Positions 1 through 10,066 of a stretch of DNA of 64,000 nucleotides are shown one piece after another. The first letter of the stretch is position 1. Each line of letters starts with the position of its first letter. The notes under the pieces are model-generated. The model worked only from the letters and a program-made list of their open reading frames with translations, did no database searches and had not been told where the DNA came from. Both the position numbers and the translations under genes were made by a program. The DNA comes from Callipepla californica brunnescens (Eukaryota > Chordata > Aves > Galliformes > Odontophoridae), in NCBI GenBank assembly GCA_023055505.1, contig JALIRH010000062.1:310001-374000 (forward strand), given 5' to 3'.

Positions 1-67
1 TTTCACTGATTTTTTTTTTCTGGCTATGATAGTGAGCTTGATTTGTTCAAATGAACTCTTCCTTTGT

Positions 68-806
68 AGAATCATAAAATCATAGAATATCCTGGCTTTG
101 AATGGATCCTTTAGGATCATGAAGTTCAGCTCCTGGCTCCCTATAGAACCAGCCAAAATCCAAACTCTATGTCTGAGAGCATTGTCCAAATGTTTCTTGA
201 TCTCTGGCAGCTTGGGAAGCGACCGCTGCTCTGGGGAACCTGTTCTATGCCCACCACCCTCTGGTGAAGAACCTTTACCTAGCATATTCAACCCTCCCCT
301 GACAGCTCCATGCCATTTCCTCAAGGTCCAGTCACTGTCACCAGAGAGTAGAGCTCAGTGCTTCTACTCCATACAACCTCTTGAGGAGTTGCAGCCACCC
401 TCAGGCCCCTCTGTCCTGCACTAAATTAACTCAGAGACCTCATCCACTCCTCAAACACCTTGACCTCCAGACCTTTCAACATCTTCATAGCCAATACTTT
501 TACATCCTTCTTATGTTGTGGTAACCACTGAACACAGTGCTCGAGGTGAGCAGAGCAGAGTGGGACAGCTCCTGCCCTTGTCCTGTGACTTTGCAGTGCA
601 CCCGAGGGTGCAGCTGGCCTTTCTGGCTGCCAGGGCATACTGCTGACTCACGTTCATCTTGTCTCTAACGACGCCACTACAGAACACTCCTTTCTACAGG
701 GCTGCTCCTTCAGTCCCTTAACATCCAGTCTGTATTTATATCCAGAACTATCCCATGCCAGATTATGGCTCTTGCTCTTCAAATCCAGGTTAAAACTGTA
801 TCCATT
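68..806 (-). mobile_element. CR1 LINE 3' fragment, old
   Basis: The block opens with copies of the motif AATCATA(G/A)AAT, the reverse complement of the CR1 3' octamers, followed by recognisable antisense CR1 sequence (phrases related to 'cttcatagccaatac', 'catcttgtctct' and 'acagggctgctcctt'). It is well diverged with several indels, and the short ORFs inside it are chance. The right boundary is approximate. It lies upstream of the PD-L2-like gene. Confidence 0.85.
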
Positions 807-1739
807 AACCTTGCTAATTCCTGCTGAGCTGATCCATGATTTCATTAGTTTAGTAACAAATATTGTCTCTTGGTTTCATTGTTAGTTTTTTGTTTAGTTA
901 TGTTGATCCATACACAAAAGTACAAACAATAGTTTCCCTCTTACTGGAACAGGAAGATACTAACCGTTTAATTGGACTTTCTCCTGAATTACTTCAGGGC
1001 TGATGGTTTACTGCCAGTAATGCAAGGTACTTTATATATGCCAGGCACTGCTTTGTGTTAAGTGAAAGGAAAAGTAGCACCCAGCCCTACAATATGAAGC
1101 AAGATTATTTGCACACCTCTCTGATATTTCCTGCTTAGTGCCAAGTATTTGCTGGTTGTGACGTTAAAGAACTCAGATAATAAACTCAGATTAATAGTTA
1201 TACACAAAAAATTATGGAAAATGAAGTTGAAACAAAATAAGGGTCAGTGACCTGAATGGGTGTTAGTGATCCCTGTAAGCTAGATCAGGTGTTAGTACAG
1301 ACAGTAATAAAAATAAAAAAAATATATCTGGTTCTTCATATTTATAAATCTCTCTGGCAAGAGAGGCAACTGAAATTGTTTCTGTTATTTATGGGTTCAG
1401 AAATGCTGTAAAAAGGCTGTCCTGACAGATTTCTTAAGACTGCAAGCTACAGATTTTGAAGGCTTCAAGAATAAAGTTGTAGAAGTATTAAAGTTGTAGA
1501 AGTATTTTCTCTCCTTTCATTGCCAGAGCTCAGTAGTTCAAATTCTGTGTATGGACATGGGTTATTTTATCCCGGATTTCCCTTGTTTCCAGAGATAGTC
1601 TAGTAATGCTTTGCCTTTGCTGCTGTTTCTTAGCTGCAATAGATTCTGAAGGTCTGAAAGGCTTTTAGTGACAACATTCTAGTTCATCTCTCAAGCAGCA
1701 GACAGCTGTTGTTAGTTAAGTTCAATTCTTTTATTTCAG
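807..1739. other. non-coding upstream flank or 5' intron of the PD-L2-like gene
   Basis: AT-rich sequence with no supportable ORF or repeat. It ends in a good acceptor (ttttatttcag, AG at 1738-1739) just before the start-codon exon. An upstream non-coding exon is therefore likely, as in human PDCD1LG2, but it cannot be located here and may lie outside the window. Confidence 0.5.
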
Positions 1740-1808
1740 ATCCACCTGAGAAAATGTTCCAAATCCTGACAGTGCTGTTGCTGGAAATTGAGCTCTGTGT
1801 GGTTTCAG
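1740..1808 (+). CDS. PDCD1LG2: PDCD1LG2 first coding exon (14-nt leader plus signal peptide)
   Basis: Coding starts at the ATG at 1754, in context GAGAAAATGT with A at -3. The peptide is MFQILTVLLLEIELCVVS, a hydrophobic signal sequence. The exon follows the acceptor ttttatttcag and ends at donor TCAG|GTGAGA (GT at 1809), phase 1. As in human PDCD1LG2, the start codon sits just inside an internal exon. Confidence 0.85.
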
Positions 1809-4800
1809 GTGAGAGGAAGTGGACCATCTTTCATTCTCATCATTAGGACCAATGTAACAATACTGCTATGTCCTCGGGATGTGGGTTGCAGCATCTTATT
1901 ATGACTACTGGCTTACACAAATAGCTGGTGATGTCTGATCCTCTGCCTTGAAATGTCTTACAGAAGGCATTGTCTAAGCATTGAGCATAAGGACAGCTGT
2001 CCAGCACTTTCCACCCCTGTGCTTCTTGACAGCATTCTGTGTTTTCAGCAGGGGTGGCTTGAATTACCAGGCATGACTGTGAGAGAGAGAATAGCCACGA
2101 GCCAGTTGTAAACTAGAGCAATCTCAGTGCAAGACGTACTGAAGAAAAATCGTGGGAACACCTTTAGCAGCTTGCTAAAAGGGGTCATAGGAGCAGAAAA
2201 ATGGGTGAGGAGCATGGCATATGACATTGCAGTAAAGCTGTGGCCCCTGGGTGGCCACTATGCTCAAAGGATTTTGCAGAAAACATATTCCTTATTTAAC
2301 TTATCTCAGGTTAGTGAACTCATGTATTCTATACAGATAAAGAAATTTTACATATAATAGATACAATAACTGGGAAGAGCTTGGGATTTTTTTCATATTA
2401 TTTTTCTGTCACTATGATTGTATACAAACAAATAAAGAACTATTGCCAATAGGAACTGAAAATTTTCCTGCAAGTATTTAACAAACACTTGTAAGAATAA
2501 TAAGAAAAATACACAAGCAGTTGCATGAACTTCTCTTCTGAATATTGCTATGAATATTTTCAAGTGCTTCTGAATTAAAATATATGGTAAATCCAATAAA
2601 GAAGGTAGTAACAAAGTTTATGGAATCATTGATCATAAAAATCTTTATAAAGTACGCCTTAAAATGGTAAAATTATTTATAACAATAGGACTTTCAAATT
2701 TGGTGAGTGGCTAAGAAGACTGCTTTGACATACTTTCAATAATAGTTCTCTGTATTTCTGAGTTCACTTGGGATCAAAGATTCTCACACAGTCCATGTGT
2801 GTGCAAGACTTCAGCTGCTGCACAGCAGTTCTTGCCAGTTACTCGTACTTATTTAGTGCCAATACATGTGTTTCACAGGTGTTAAACTGGATCTTCACTT
2901 TTCAAAGAACAACAGAACTAGCCTTAGCATTTCCGTTTTTTTTCTTGGCTTTGACAAGAACCTCAGGACATACAAGATACAATCATGGTTTCAGAACCTG
3001 TGTAATAACTGACTCAGGCTTAAAGTATCTTTTAAATGTGAAAAAGTAAAAAAAAAATTGCTTGTCTTGTCCTTGTCATTCAGATGCTATAAGCAATACA
3101 AAGTAGAGATTATTTTCTATAGATACTACTAACATGGCTAAAATGCTGCTGTGAATAGGAAATAAAATGCTTAAAACCTTGAGTCAAGCTAATAATTATA
3201 CGTCTGACAATACAAAAACTGTTTGACTAAGTATAAAGAAAATCATGAAGTATTTCAGCACAGCAAAGAACAGTTGTTTTCTTTTCCTACCCTAGCTTTA
3301 TTCACAGTTGAAGTTCCTCAGCAGCTGTATGTTGCAGAGTATGGGAGCAATGTGACCATGGAATGCAGATTCCCTGTGAACGGCTCATTGAACCTGGGAC
3401 TCCTGAGTGTTGTCTGGGAGCAGAAGAGGCAAGGTCAGCTGGAATCAAGAGATGTGTACACAATTCACAGTGGGAAAGCGCTCCTTTCATCCCAGCATCG
3501 TGATTATATGGGAAGAGCAGCACTGTTACACAACAAATTGAAACTGGGACAAGCTATCCTTCAAATCACCAACATCAAAATCACAGATGCGGGATCTTAC
3601 CTTTGTCTCATTGATTACCAAGGTGCTGACTACAAGTACATTACATTGGAAGTAAAAGGTCAGTGGCTGAAAGAACATGACTGCCTAATCATTGAGATGT
3701 CTTAACTAAATTCCTGCAGACAATTAGGAATTTATGAAATGATAGTAATCTCTTACCAAGCCCCTGTGCTCAAGGAGTACTTCAGTACCCAGTAGTACTG
3801 AAGTAGTAGTCCCAGTGTCGCCTGTTCTGTTTCAACGGCAATTAAGTTTCTCTGGGGTACGTTTCATCTTCTCCCAGCACTTTCTTTTGTGGACCTCCAC
3901 CCACAACCCAATGCCCTTCTGGTCCACTTCTGGCAATGAGGCATCTCTGATGTGTTTTACTTTACTGATAAACCCTGCTGCAATTACTCAGGAGGCTGGG
4001 AATTCCACCCCCCCCCCACCCCCCCCCCCCCGCCCCGAGCATGGACAAGTGGTTTTCTGAGTTTGTCAGAGCCAAGTAGGCATCAGTAATAAATGCATAC
4101 ATGACTGGATAGTATGGCATGACAGTCCTTAGAAAAACCTCTGTCGTTTCCCATTAATTGCTATATGTCTGTGTGATACAAGTCAGCATTCATCTCCCAT
4201 TTAGACATCTGAATAATGAACTTTATCAAATGCAAAGATGGCCACTTTTAATGGTCACTTTTAAAGACCACTTTGGTCCCTCTGACCCACTCATGAAAAT
4301 TCTAGGCTCTTTCCCTTCTAAATACCATGAAAATACCATGCTTGTTTATAAGGTATGGTAACACAAACATTAAAACAACCTTCTTCTTGAAGCAGCCTGA
4401 GTTATTTCTCTTGTAATACAGCTACTATTTTGTGTATTCAAGATGGGGCCCCACAAGATTTCGTTTATTTCCCCTGTACTGATTAATTCAGTGTTAACTA
4501 CTGTCTTGGACAGGGTATTGAAGTAAGCTCTGTCACTTTGGTCCCGAGAAGGATTGAGTTAACACTACTGAGTTGTTCTACAGGATTTCCTTCATCATTT
4601 CAAATAAGCATACTTCAGATAAAAAAAAACAAACAAACAATAAGGGGAAGGAGGGAAATAGGAAAATTACTCATTGCTTAACTTAACCTGTTTTTATGCA
4701 GCATCCTACAAGATAATAAACACACAGAAAATAAGAAAATGGAATGAAGACAAGATTGCTTTTATATGCCAGTCAGAAGGCTTTCCTCTGGCAGAGGTAT

Positions 4801-7800
4801 TCTGGCAAAATGAAAAGAACTTCAGTCTCAGCGGGTCTGCAAATACTACATACACAGCGACAGCAGATGGCCTCTATAATGTCACCAGCATCCTGACAAT
4901 CAACCAAAACATGAATGAGAACTACAGCTGCATATTCTGGAATAAAGAACTGAATGAAAATACTTCAGCTTACATTTACTCCTTAGGTTCATATCACCTT
5001 GAACTTGTATGAGAGAGGGACAAGAGGGAGAAAGAGGAAAAAATGATAACGTCCTTTAGTACATATGTTTTGTCCTATTATTCATCACTATAACTTCACT
5101 CTAGAAAGTGATGTAATAGTGATGCTCGGGAAAATAATCAAGTCACTGTTATTTGTGTCTTTAAAGTCAAGGCTAGCTGACACCCCAAAAAACTGAACTG
5201 TCATTTTCTAGAGTATTTTAATTTCAGAGTAGCTACCGTTATTTTGCTGCCAGTATGGTGGAAATTCTTTAATCTCCATGACTATGTTCCCTGATTCTAA
5301 CAAATTATTCTTACAGAATAGAGATAAATTGCAGTACTGCTTGCACAAATGGCGCAAAAATGGAAAACTTGACACATGTATTATAAAGATTATTGAAGAA
5401 ATATTGCAGAATAAGAAATTCTCAGAGTGTAAAATAATATCTTAATAAATGCTAAGAATCTTAAGTTCAGTCAGTGCCAGACTTCGGAGATTCAGAACTG
5501 GAAGTTTGTAAAATCTGCCTGCTTTCTAAGTTAAAAATTTACTTTTCCTGTTTTGTTTTGTTTTGTGTTTTCTCTTTTGTTTTTCTTTGACAGCTTTAAT
5601 GAGCACACAGTATGATGGACAAAAGTCCCTGGTCTTATTTATCGTTGCCACATGCGTGATAGTACTGGTCCTACTCTCTGCATTAATAATCTTTCACAAA
5701 AGAAAATCATTCAAGAATTGCCGTGCTAAAAAAGGTACAACTTACTTCAGACAGTGGATTTTTTTCTTATTTATTTTTCCTGTGAATGATGTATCTGAAG
5801 GTTTAATAACCTTAGGCATGCTTATATGATTTTGGTCACATTTTCTTTCTAGAGGAACTCTACTCTAAAATGAGATCTTACTGTGTTTGAGTTGGACTTG
5901 ATTCTTCTCACCTTTTACTTAGGTGAGCGAGTGAATGAGCATACATTTTCTCTGACCATCAATTGTTCAGTAAAGGACATAAGCAGGTTTTGGCTTGGGT
6001 GAGGAGAGCTGTAAAAGCATAGCTTGTCATTTCCATTCATAGCAGCAGATTAACAAATTTGCTCACCTGGGAGCCTTTGTCTTGTTTTCATTCTTCTTAG
6101 CTACAAAGTCACTCTATCTACAGTATTTGTCATTAAACTTTTATTTATAGCCTTCATTAAAAGCAGTACAGCTAAAATGGCATGCGGATCCACTGCTCTG
6201 TTGGACTATTATAAACTGTGTTTATTTCCTGGCTTGAAAATGCAATACTCACGAAGTGAAAATGCAAATAGGCTATTATTCTCGTCTTTTCTGTACATGA
6301 GACGACTCCAATAAACTCAAGACAAATAGAGTTGTAACAAAATAAGACTGAGTCACGTTTTGTTATTAAGGTCTTCAGAATTTGATTCAAAATTTGTAAA
6401 TGAAAAGAACTGCAGAGAAGCCTGTATATTTGGTATGAATTAATAACAAATGCTTTAATGTATTTACAGCCCTGTTTAATGTAAAAGTTTGTTGAATTAT
6501 ATTGTTTCTTCCAATATTTGAAATGTTTAAGTTAAATTTGTTTACATTTGCTTTAACAGACAGGAAAGGAAAACTGAGTCCTAATGTGACAGATGAGAAC
6601 AGTAAGTCATTCTTTTTTACTGTTGATGCTTTCAGCTTTTCCCTCCTTAAAGGTAAGAGCTGTGTAAATCTACCGGCAGCAACTTAAATATTGCTATATC
6701 AAAACAAGAACTACTTTGAATTTAATTTGAACTTCTCTTATTCTAACTATCTAGTATCTATAATAATCTCTAAAAACATAAATCCAAACTTACAACTTTC
6801 TCACATGCTATATAAAAATTAATGAATATTTATTCTTTTTTACTGAGATACAGAGAGCTTGCAAGTATAGCTATGTCTACATCCCTGTATATTGACTGCA
6901 GTTCTGGTAGCCTTATCAGGATAAGATACACAGAGAAAGCTGGTTGTTTTGGAAGGCTTTTTGTCACAATTATTTGTCGTGATTTTGTCTCAGTCCAAAT
7001 ATTTTGGCAATAATAAGGAATGACACCTGATTTCTCTGGAGGTTTAGATGGTCCATCAAGGTTTTTCTCACCTAATGAGTATTTGTCATGCCTAGACACC
7101 TAGAAATTCTTACATTGCAAAGTGAATGCAATGCCTAAAGACATTAGGGTGTATGTGACTGTCCTGTATGAAACTTGAAGTAGCAAAAAAAACAAAACAA
7201 CAAAACCATAGAAAACTATGAAGTGATACAAGAAAGCTCTTAAAACACATACATACACACATCACTTTTGTGATGAGGCTGTGGTCAGCACCAGGTATGA
7301 TGATGCTGGATAGAGGTGCCTTTCCTTGATGCACAAGTAGCTTATTGAGGGCAGTCCTGAGGTACACAGTGTAGGAAATGACCAACTCCCCCACTGCACG
7401 GAGCAAAACTGTGATGCAGCTGGCCAAGGGCCTGAGGAAATAACACAGAGCTGTTTTGATGCACATAGACAACCTTGGGCATTTCCAAGGACAAGATTTA
7501 CTGGAGAAGCCACCTTTGTTTCCCACTTCTAGAAAAAAATGCATCAAAAAGCCACTTCCGTAGGAGAAGTAAAACCTGGGGACTGGGGAGATGGGAATGA
7601 GATCTTCACTGGCTCTCACTTCACATCAGATAGCAGTGTGTGCCTCTCTCTTCATCGGCACCACTAGATACCACTTGTTTGATGACACTTTCAGAAAATC
7701 ACTCTCACCTGTCACAAATCATAACTTACTGAAGTTAAAGGACCTTTCTCATTTTGTGTGTGGTGATGTGAAATTTCAGTGAAGCTATGCCACATGCAAA

Positions 7801-8740
7801 TGAATTAAAGCTGTAGGCAAGCAGCTCTCGTGCATGTCTGGACACAATTCCAGTGCACGTTGTCTGAACACAATTCCAGTGCAAGTTGTCTAAACACAGT
7901 CAGGCTTCTCCCAGCTTTTTGTATAACTGCTGTAGGACTTTCTTGCTGTGTAGGTAGTAGCCTCTTCTTTGCGCTTACTGAAATGAAGAAATTAAAGCAG
8001 AGGTAGCAGCTTTTTGTGGTTTTGTTTTACTTCTTCATTTTAATGACCAAAAATCTTTGTCATATGACTTACTGCATGTTGCACAAACATTTATATTTCT
8101 CAGCACCATGTATTTTTAAGAAACACTGGAAAGAACCTTTATTCCATGATGAGTATGTAGTTGAAGCCACAGATACTTTACCAGAGAGCCTTGGAAATGA
8201 CCCACATGGCCCTGGTTACAGGAACAAGTATTGTGCATGCTATCATTTTAACTTGCAGCTTGAGCTGCACCACTACTGAGGATGCAGAACATTCTACCTT
8301 GTCACTGAAGTCCAAGCTCTGCAAACAACTCTTCAGCTACACAAATTTTACCTATAAGCATTCCTATGGATGTTATATTATTTCAGTTTTGCTATTTCAT
8401 TTGCATGGGATTGCCATTGATAGATGAAATGCAACAGAAAATTCATAATTTGCATCATACTCTTTCCTCTTGGAAGGTTGCAACTGGATGTCACAAAGTT
8501 CATGTCAGCTTGTGCTGAAGCATGAAGCATGTGCTTCAGCATACCTAGAAAACTCATATTTAATGAAGATAGGACTCTCAGTGTTTGCCTCTAGGCTGAT
8601 AAAACCAAGTGATTATTGTGTTTTTAAAATAACAGTCTTCCTTTTTCTTTCTTTAAGGAGACTACTGTAACTCTCAAACAGAGACTTTATACTTGTCAAC
8701 TGTCACATTTTCTGGAGAAAGCAGGAATGCGAGTCTGTAA
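1754..8740 (+). CDS. PDCD1LG2: Programmed cell death 1 ligand 2 (PD-L2)-like gene, spliced
   Basis: Encodes a type I membrane B7-family ligand that engages the inhibitory receptor PD-1 on T cells. Proposed exons: 1754-1808, 3296-3658, 4702-4986, 5594-5734, 6560-6601 and, less surely, 8658-8740; all joins are phase 1 and the model gives 322 residues (human PD-L2 is 273). Residues 1-18 are a signal peptide. The IgV domain (19-139) starts ALFTVEVPQQLYV as in mammalian PD-L2 and has a C42-C122 pair. The IgC domain (140-234) has C162, W174 and C216, with the PD-L2-like phrases ASYKIINT and CIFWN. A transmembrane helix lies at about 247-268, followed by HKRK. N-glycosylation sequons occur at N37, N47, N179, N187, N199, N213 and N226. 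Being directly upstream of RIC1 on the same strand is the PDCD1LG2 position in mammals, and this plus the IgC similarity argues against CD274. The C-terminus is the uncertain part. Confidence 0.85.
1809..3295 (+). other. PDCD1LG2: PDCD1LG2 intron (signal peptide to IgV)
   Basis: AT-rich intron, GTGAGA...CCTAG. I see no repeat family or conserved ORF; the short ORFs present are not supported. Confidence 0.8.
3296..3658 (+). CDS. PDCD1LG2: PDCD1LG2 exon encoding the IgV domain
   Basis: Acceptor cctaccctag|CTTTA; with the carried G it reads A-L-F-T-V-E-V. It contains YGSNVTMEC (first Ig cysteine), the DAGSYLC signature (second cysteine) and a FG/G-strand run GADYKYITLEVK. Ends AAAG|GTCAGT, phase 1. 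The 363-bp length fits a B7 IgV exon. It keeps a segment between the two cysteines resembling the PD-L1 C'-C'' region, which human PD-L2 lacks. Confidence 0.92.
3659..4701 (+). other. PDCD1LG2: PDCD1LG2 intron (IgV to IgC)
   Basis: Ordinary AT-rich intron apart from the C-rich tract near 4008-4037. No coding sequence is supported. Confidence 0.8.
4008..4037. repeat. poly-C tract
   Basis: Near-homopolymeric run of C interrupted by single A and G bases, followed by CCCCG. The complementary strand carries the G runs expected of a G-quadruplex. It is also a likely assembly or polymerase-slippage hot spot. Confidence 0.9.
4702..4986 (+). CDS. PDCD1LG2: PDCD1LG2 exon encoding the IgC domain
   Basis: Acceptor tttttatgcag|CATCC gives ASYKIINTQ at the domain start. 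The domain shows the C..W..C constant-type Ig pattern and five N-X-S/T sequons. The phase-1 end at TTAG|GTTCAT is a weak donor, but the downstream GTATGA donor at 5007 would put the next exon out of frame (CTT then TAA). I therefore prefer 4986. Confidence 0.9.
4987..5593 (+). other. PDCD1LG2: PDCD1LG2 intron (IgC to transmembrane)
   Basis: No features seen beyond the splice signals and the polypyrimidine tract before 5594. Confidence 0.75.
5594..5734 (+). CDS. PDCD1LG2: PDCD1LG2 transmembrane exon
   Basis: Polypyrimidine acceptor ending ctttgacag, then ALMSTQYDGQKSLVLF and an unbroken hydrophobic stretch of about 22 residues, followed by the stop-transfer cluster HKRKSFKNCRAKK. Donor AAAG|GTACAA, phase 1. 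The sequence suits a B7-ligand stalk, helix and juxtamembrane segment. Confidence 0.88.
5735..6559 (+). other. PDCD1LG2: PDCD1LG2 intron (transmembrane to cytoplasmic exon)
   Basis: GTACAA...AACAG intron with no repeat or ORF I can support. Confidence 0.7.
6560..6601 (+). CDS. PDCD1LG2: PDCD1LG2 short cytoplasmic exon
   Basis: A 42-nt exon between tgctttaacag and the strong donor A|GTAAGT, encoding DRKGKLSPNVTDEN in phase 1-1. Small cytoplasmic exons are typical of PD-L1 and PD-L2 genes. Without splicing at 6602 the frame runs to a stop at 6685-6687, adding about 28 residues. Confidence 0.7.
7110..7619 (-). other. unexplained antisense open frame
   Basis: A 169-codon frame is open on the minus strand, with a second overlapping frame of 83 codons at 7262-7513. 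The local DNA is more GC-rich than its surroundings. The product has no motif I recognise; its C-terminal third is hydrophobic and low-complexity because it runs through a CA/TG-rich and A-rich stretch. It could be part of an unclassified repeat or chance. No splice, promoter or conservation evidence supports a gene. Confidence 0.2.
7840..7898. repeat. 26-bp tandem repeat, about 2.3 copies
   Basis: Two adjacent copies of a unit containing ACACAATTCCAGTGCA(C/A)G, at 7840-7865 and 7866-7891, plus a partial third copy. The copies differ by about two bases. Confidence 0.8.
8658..8740 (+). CDS. PDCD1LG2: PDCD1LG2 candidate terminal coding exon
   Basis: The best phase-compatible last exon I could find. 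A pyrimidine-rich acceptor (cttcctttttctttctttaag, AG at 8656-8657) is followed by an in-frame 27-residue tail ending GESRNASL and TAA at 8738-8740. A weaker alternative acceptor lies upstream near 8385. The tail has no obvious similarity to the mammalian one, so this exon is inferred from splice signals and frame only. Confidence 0.4.
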
Positions 8741-9793
8741 AAATTCATCATCTCACATGCAGAAATTTGCACATTTTTATCTGTTTTTGAGGACTTCAGA
8801 GGAAAGCTACCACATCAGTTTCAGATAACAGATGAACTCATGTGGATTTGTTGGCACTAGAGTAATGGACAGCTGCGCTTCTTCAGATACAGTATCTTGA
8901 AGTTACTGAGAATTATGCCGTCATTCAGTGTGGTTTGCCACTGCGAGAAGGTTTTCTCCAGTTCTTTTGATTCACTTTATTTTTGAACTTACTGTGGCTC
9001 AGTGAAATTTAGTTCAAAGAGTACTTTTATTAACAGTCTCAAGAATGTTGCCTGGCTTCAAATATCCTATGGGAATTTGAATAAAATCTATATATGCTGC
9101 CCTGTATCTAAACTTCTTTTACATGGAGAGTGTTACATACTGGTATCTCATTTCCAAACTTTCCAACATATTAAGCTGGAAATTACCACAAGTACCCACC
9201 AGCATTTCACAAAACTAATGAGAGATCAAAGTTAAAGTACAGCCAGAACCAAAACCAAAACAAACCAAATAACAACAAAAACACAGTAAATCAGCACTAT
9301 ATCAGAAGAGAAAATATAAATGTACAGTCTCTGTAAAACTACAGAGAGGGTGAAAAACTATGAACTGTGATGCAGCAGCAACATAAAAATAAGGAATTTT
9401 ACACTTGAGATTATTACTCAACATAATTTTCTTTAGGAGGAATTTAGAAGCAAAAGTGAAAATGTAGTTCAGTCAGATTTATCTGATTATGATTAAACAG
9501 TAATTTTAACTTTATTTAAGAGGAAGAGATGAGTTTTCTATATTACAGGCATGTAATTGTTTTACTTCCCATTATAGTAATGCCAATTAGGAAAGCCAAT
9601 GCTTTATTTAACATGAATATCCTGCAGCCTGGGTGTAGTTTCCTCAGTGCCAGTTCTGAAAAACAGCACAGCAGGAAACCACATTTTCCTTCTTAAATAG
9701 TCATCAAGCACTGAAGCACAAGCACGGAGTTGAATTTGTCATACTATTTTCAAAGAGCACTGGCTCTGGTGTATTGTCTTTTCTCCAAAGATA
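8741..9793 (+). other. likely 3' UTR of PDCD1LG2, then intergenic
   Basis: Non-coding AT-rich sequence. An AATAAA at 9080-9085 is a plausible poly(A) signal for the upstream gene. No repeat is recognised before the CR1 that begins near 9800. Confidence 0.45.
9080..9085 (+). terminator. candidate poly(A) signal AATAAA for PDCD1LG2
   Basis: First canonical AATAAA after the proposed stop at 8740, about 340 nt downstream. Later AATAAA hexamers, for example at 10556-10561, are alternatives. The choice is inferred from position only. Confidence 0.35.
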
Positions 9794-9799
9794 GACAGA

Positions 9800-10066
9800 C
9801 ACAGAATCACAGAATCATAGAATGACTTGGGTTGTAAGTGTCCTTAAACATCACCTGGTGCCAAATCCCTGCAGTAGCCAGGATTGCTACCCACTAAATC
9901 AGACTGCCCAGAGCTCCAGCAAACGTGACCTTGAAGACCTCCAGGGATGGGGCATCCACAACTTCTCTGTGCAACTTGCTCTAGTGCCTCACCACCATCT
10001 GAGCAAAAGATCTCCACCCAGTGTCCAATTTACGTTTCCCCTAGACACATAGCAGTTGGCCACAAC
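9800..10066 (-). mobile_element. CR1 LINE 3' fragment
   Basis: Starts CAGAATCACAGAATCATAGAAT (reverse-complement CR1 octamers) and continues with the antisense CR1 phrases 'cctccagggatggggcatcc' and 'acttctctgtgcaacttg'. About 265 bp are recognisable. Confidence 0.93.

Larger units (their letters stand above)
6602..8657 (+). other. PDCD1LG2: putative last intron of PDCD1LG2
   Basis: Holds the antisense open frame at 7110-7619 and the 26-bp tandem repeat at 7840-7898. Otherwise AT-rich sequence without recognised elements. If the terminal exon is wrong, part of this stretch is 3' UTR instead. Confidence 0.45.

Noticed and set aside
1754..8740. Calling the immune ligand CD274 (PD-L1)
   Set aside because: The loop is PD-L1-like, but the IgC sequence (ASYKIINT, CIFWN) and the position next to RIC1 fit PDCD1LG2 better. 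CD274 is expected further left, outside the window.
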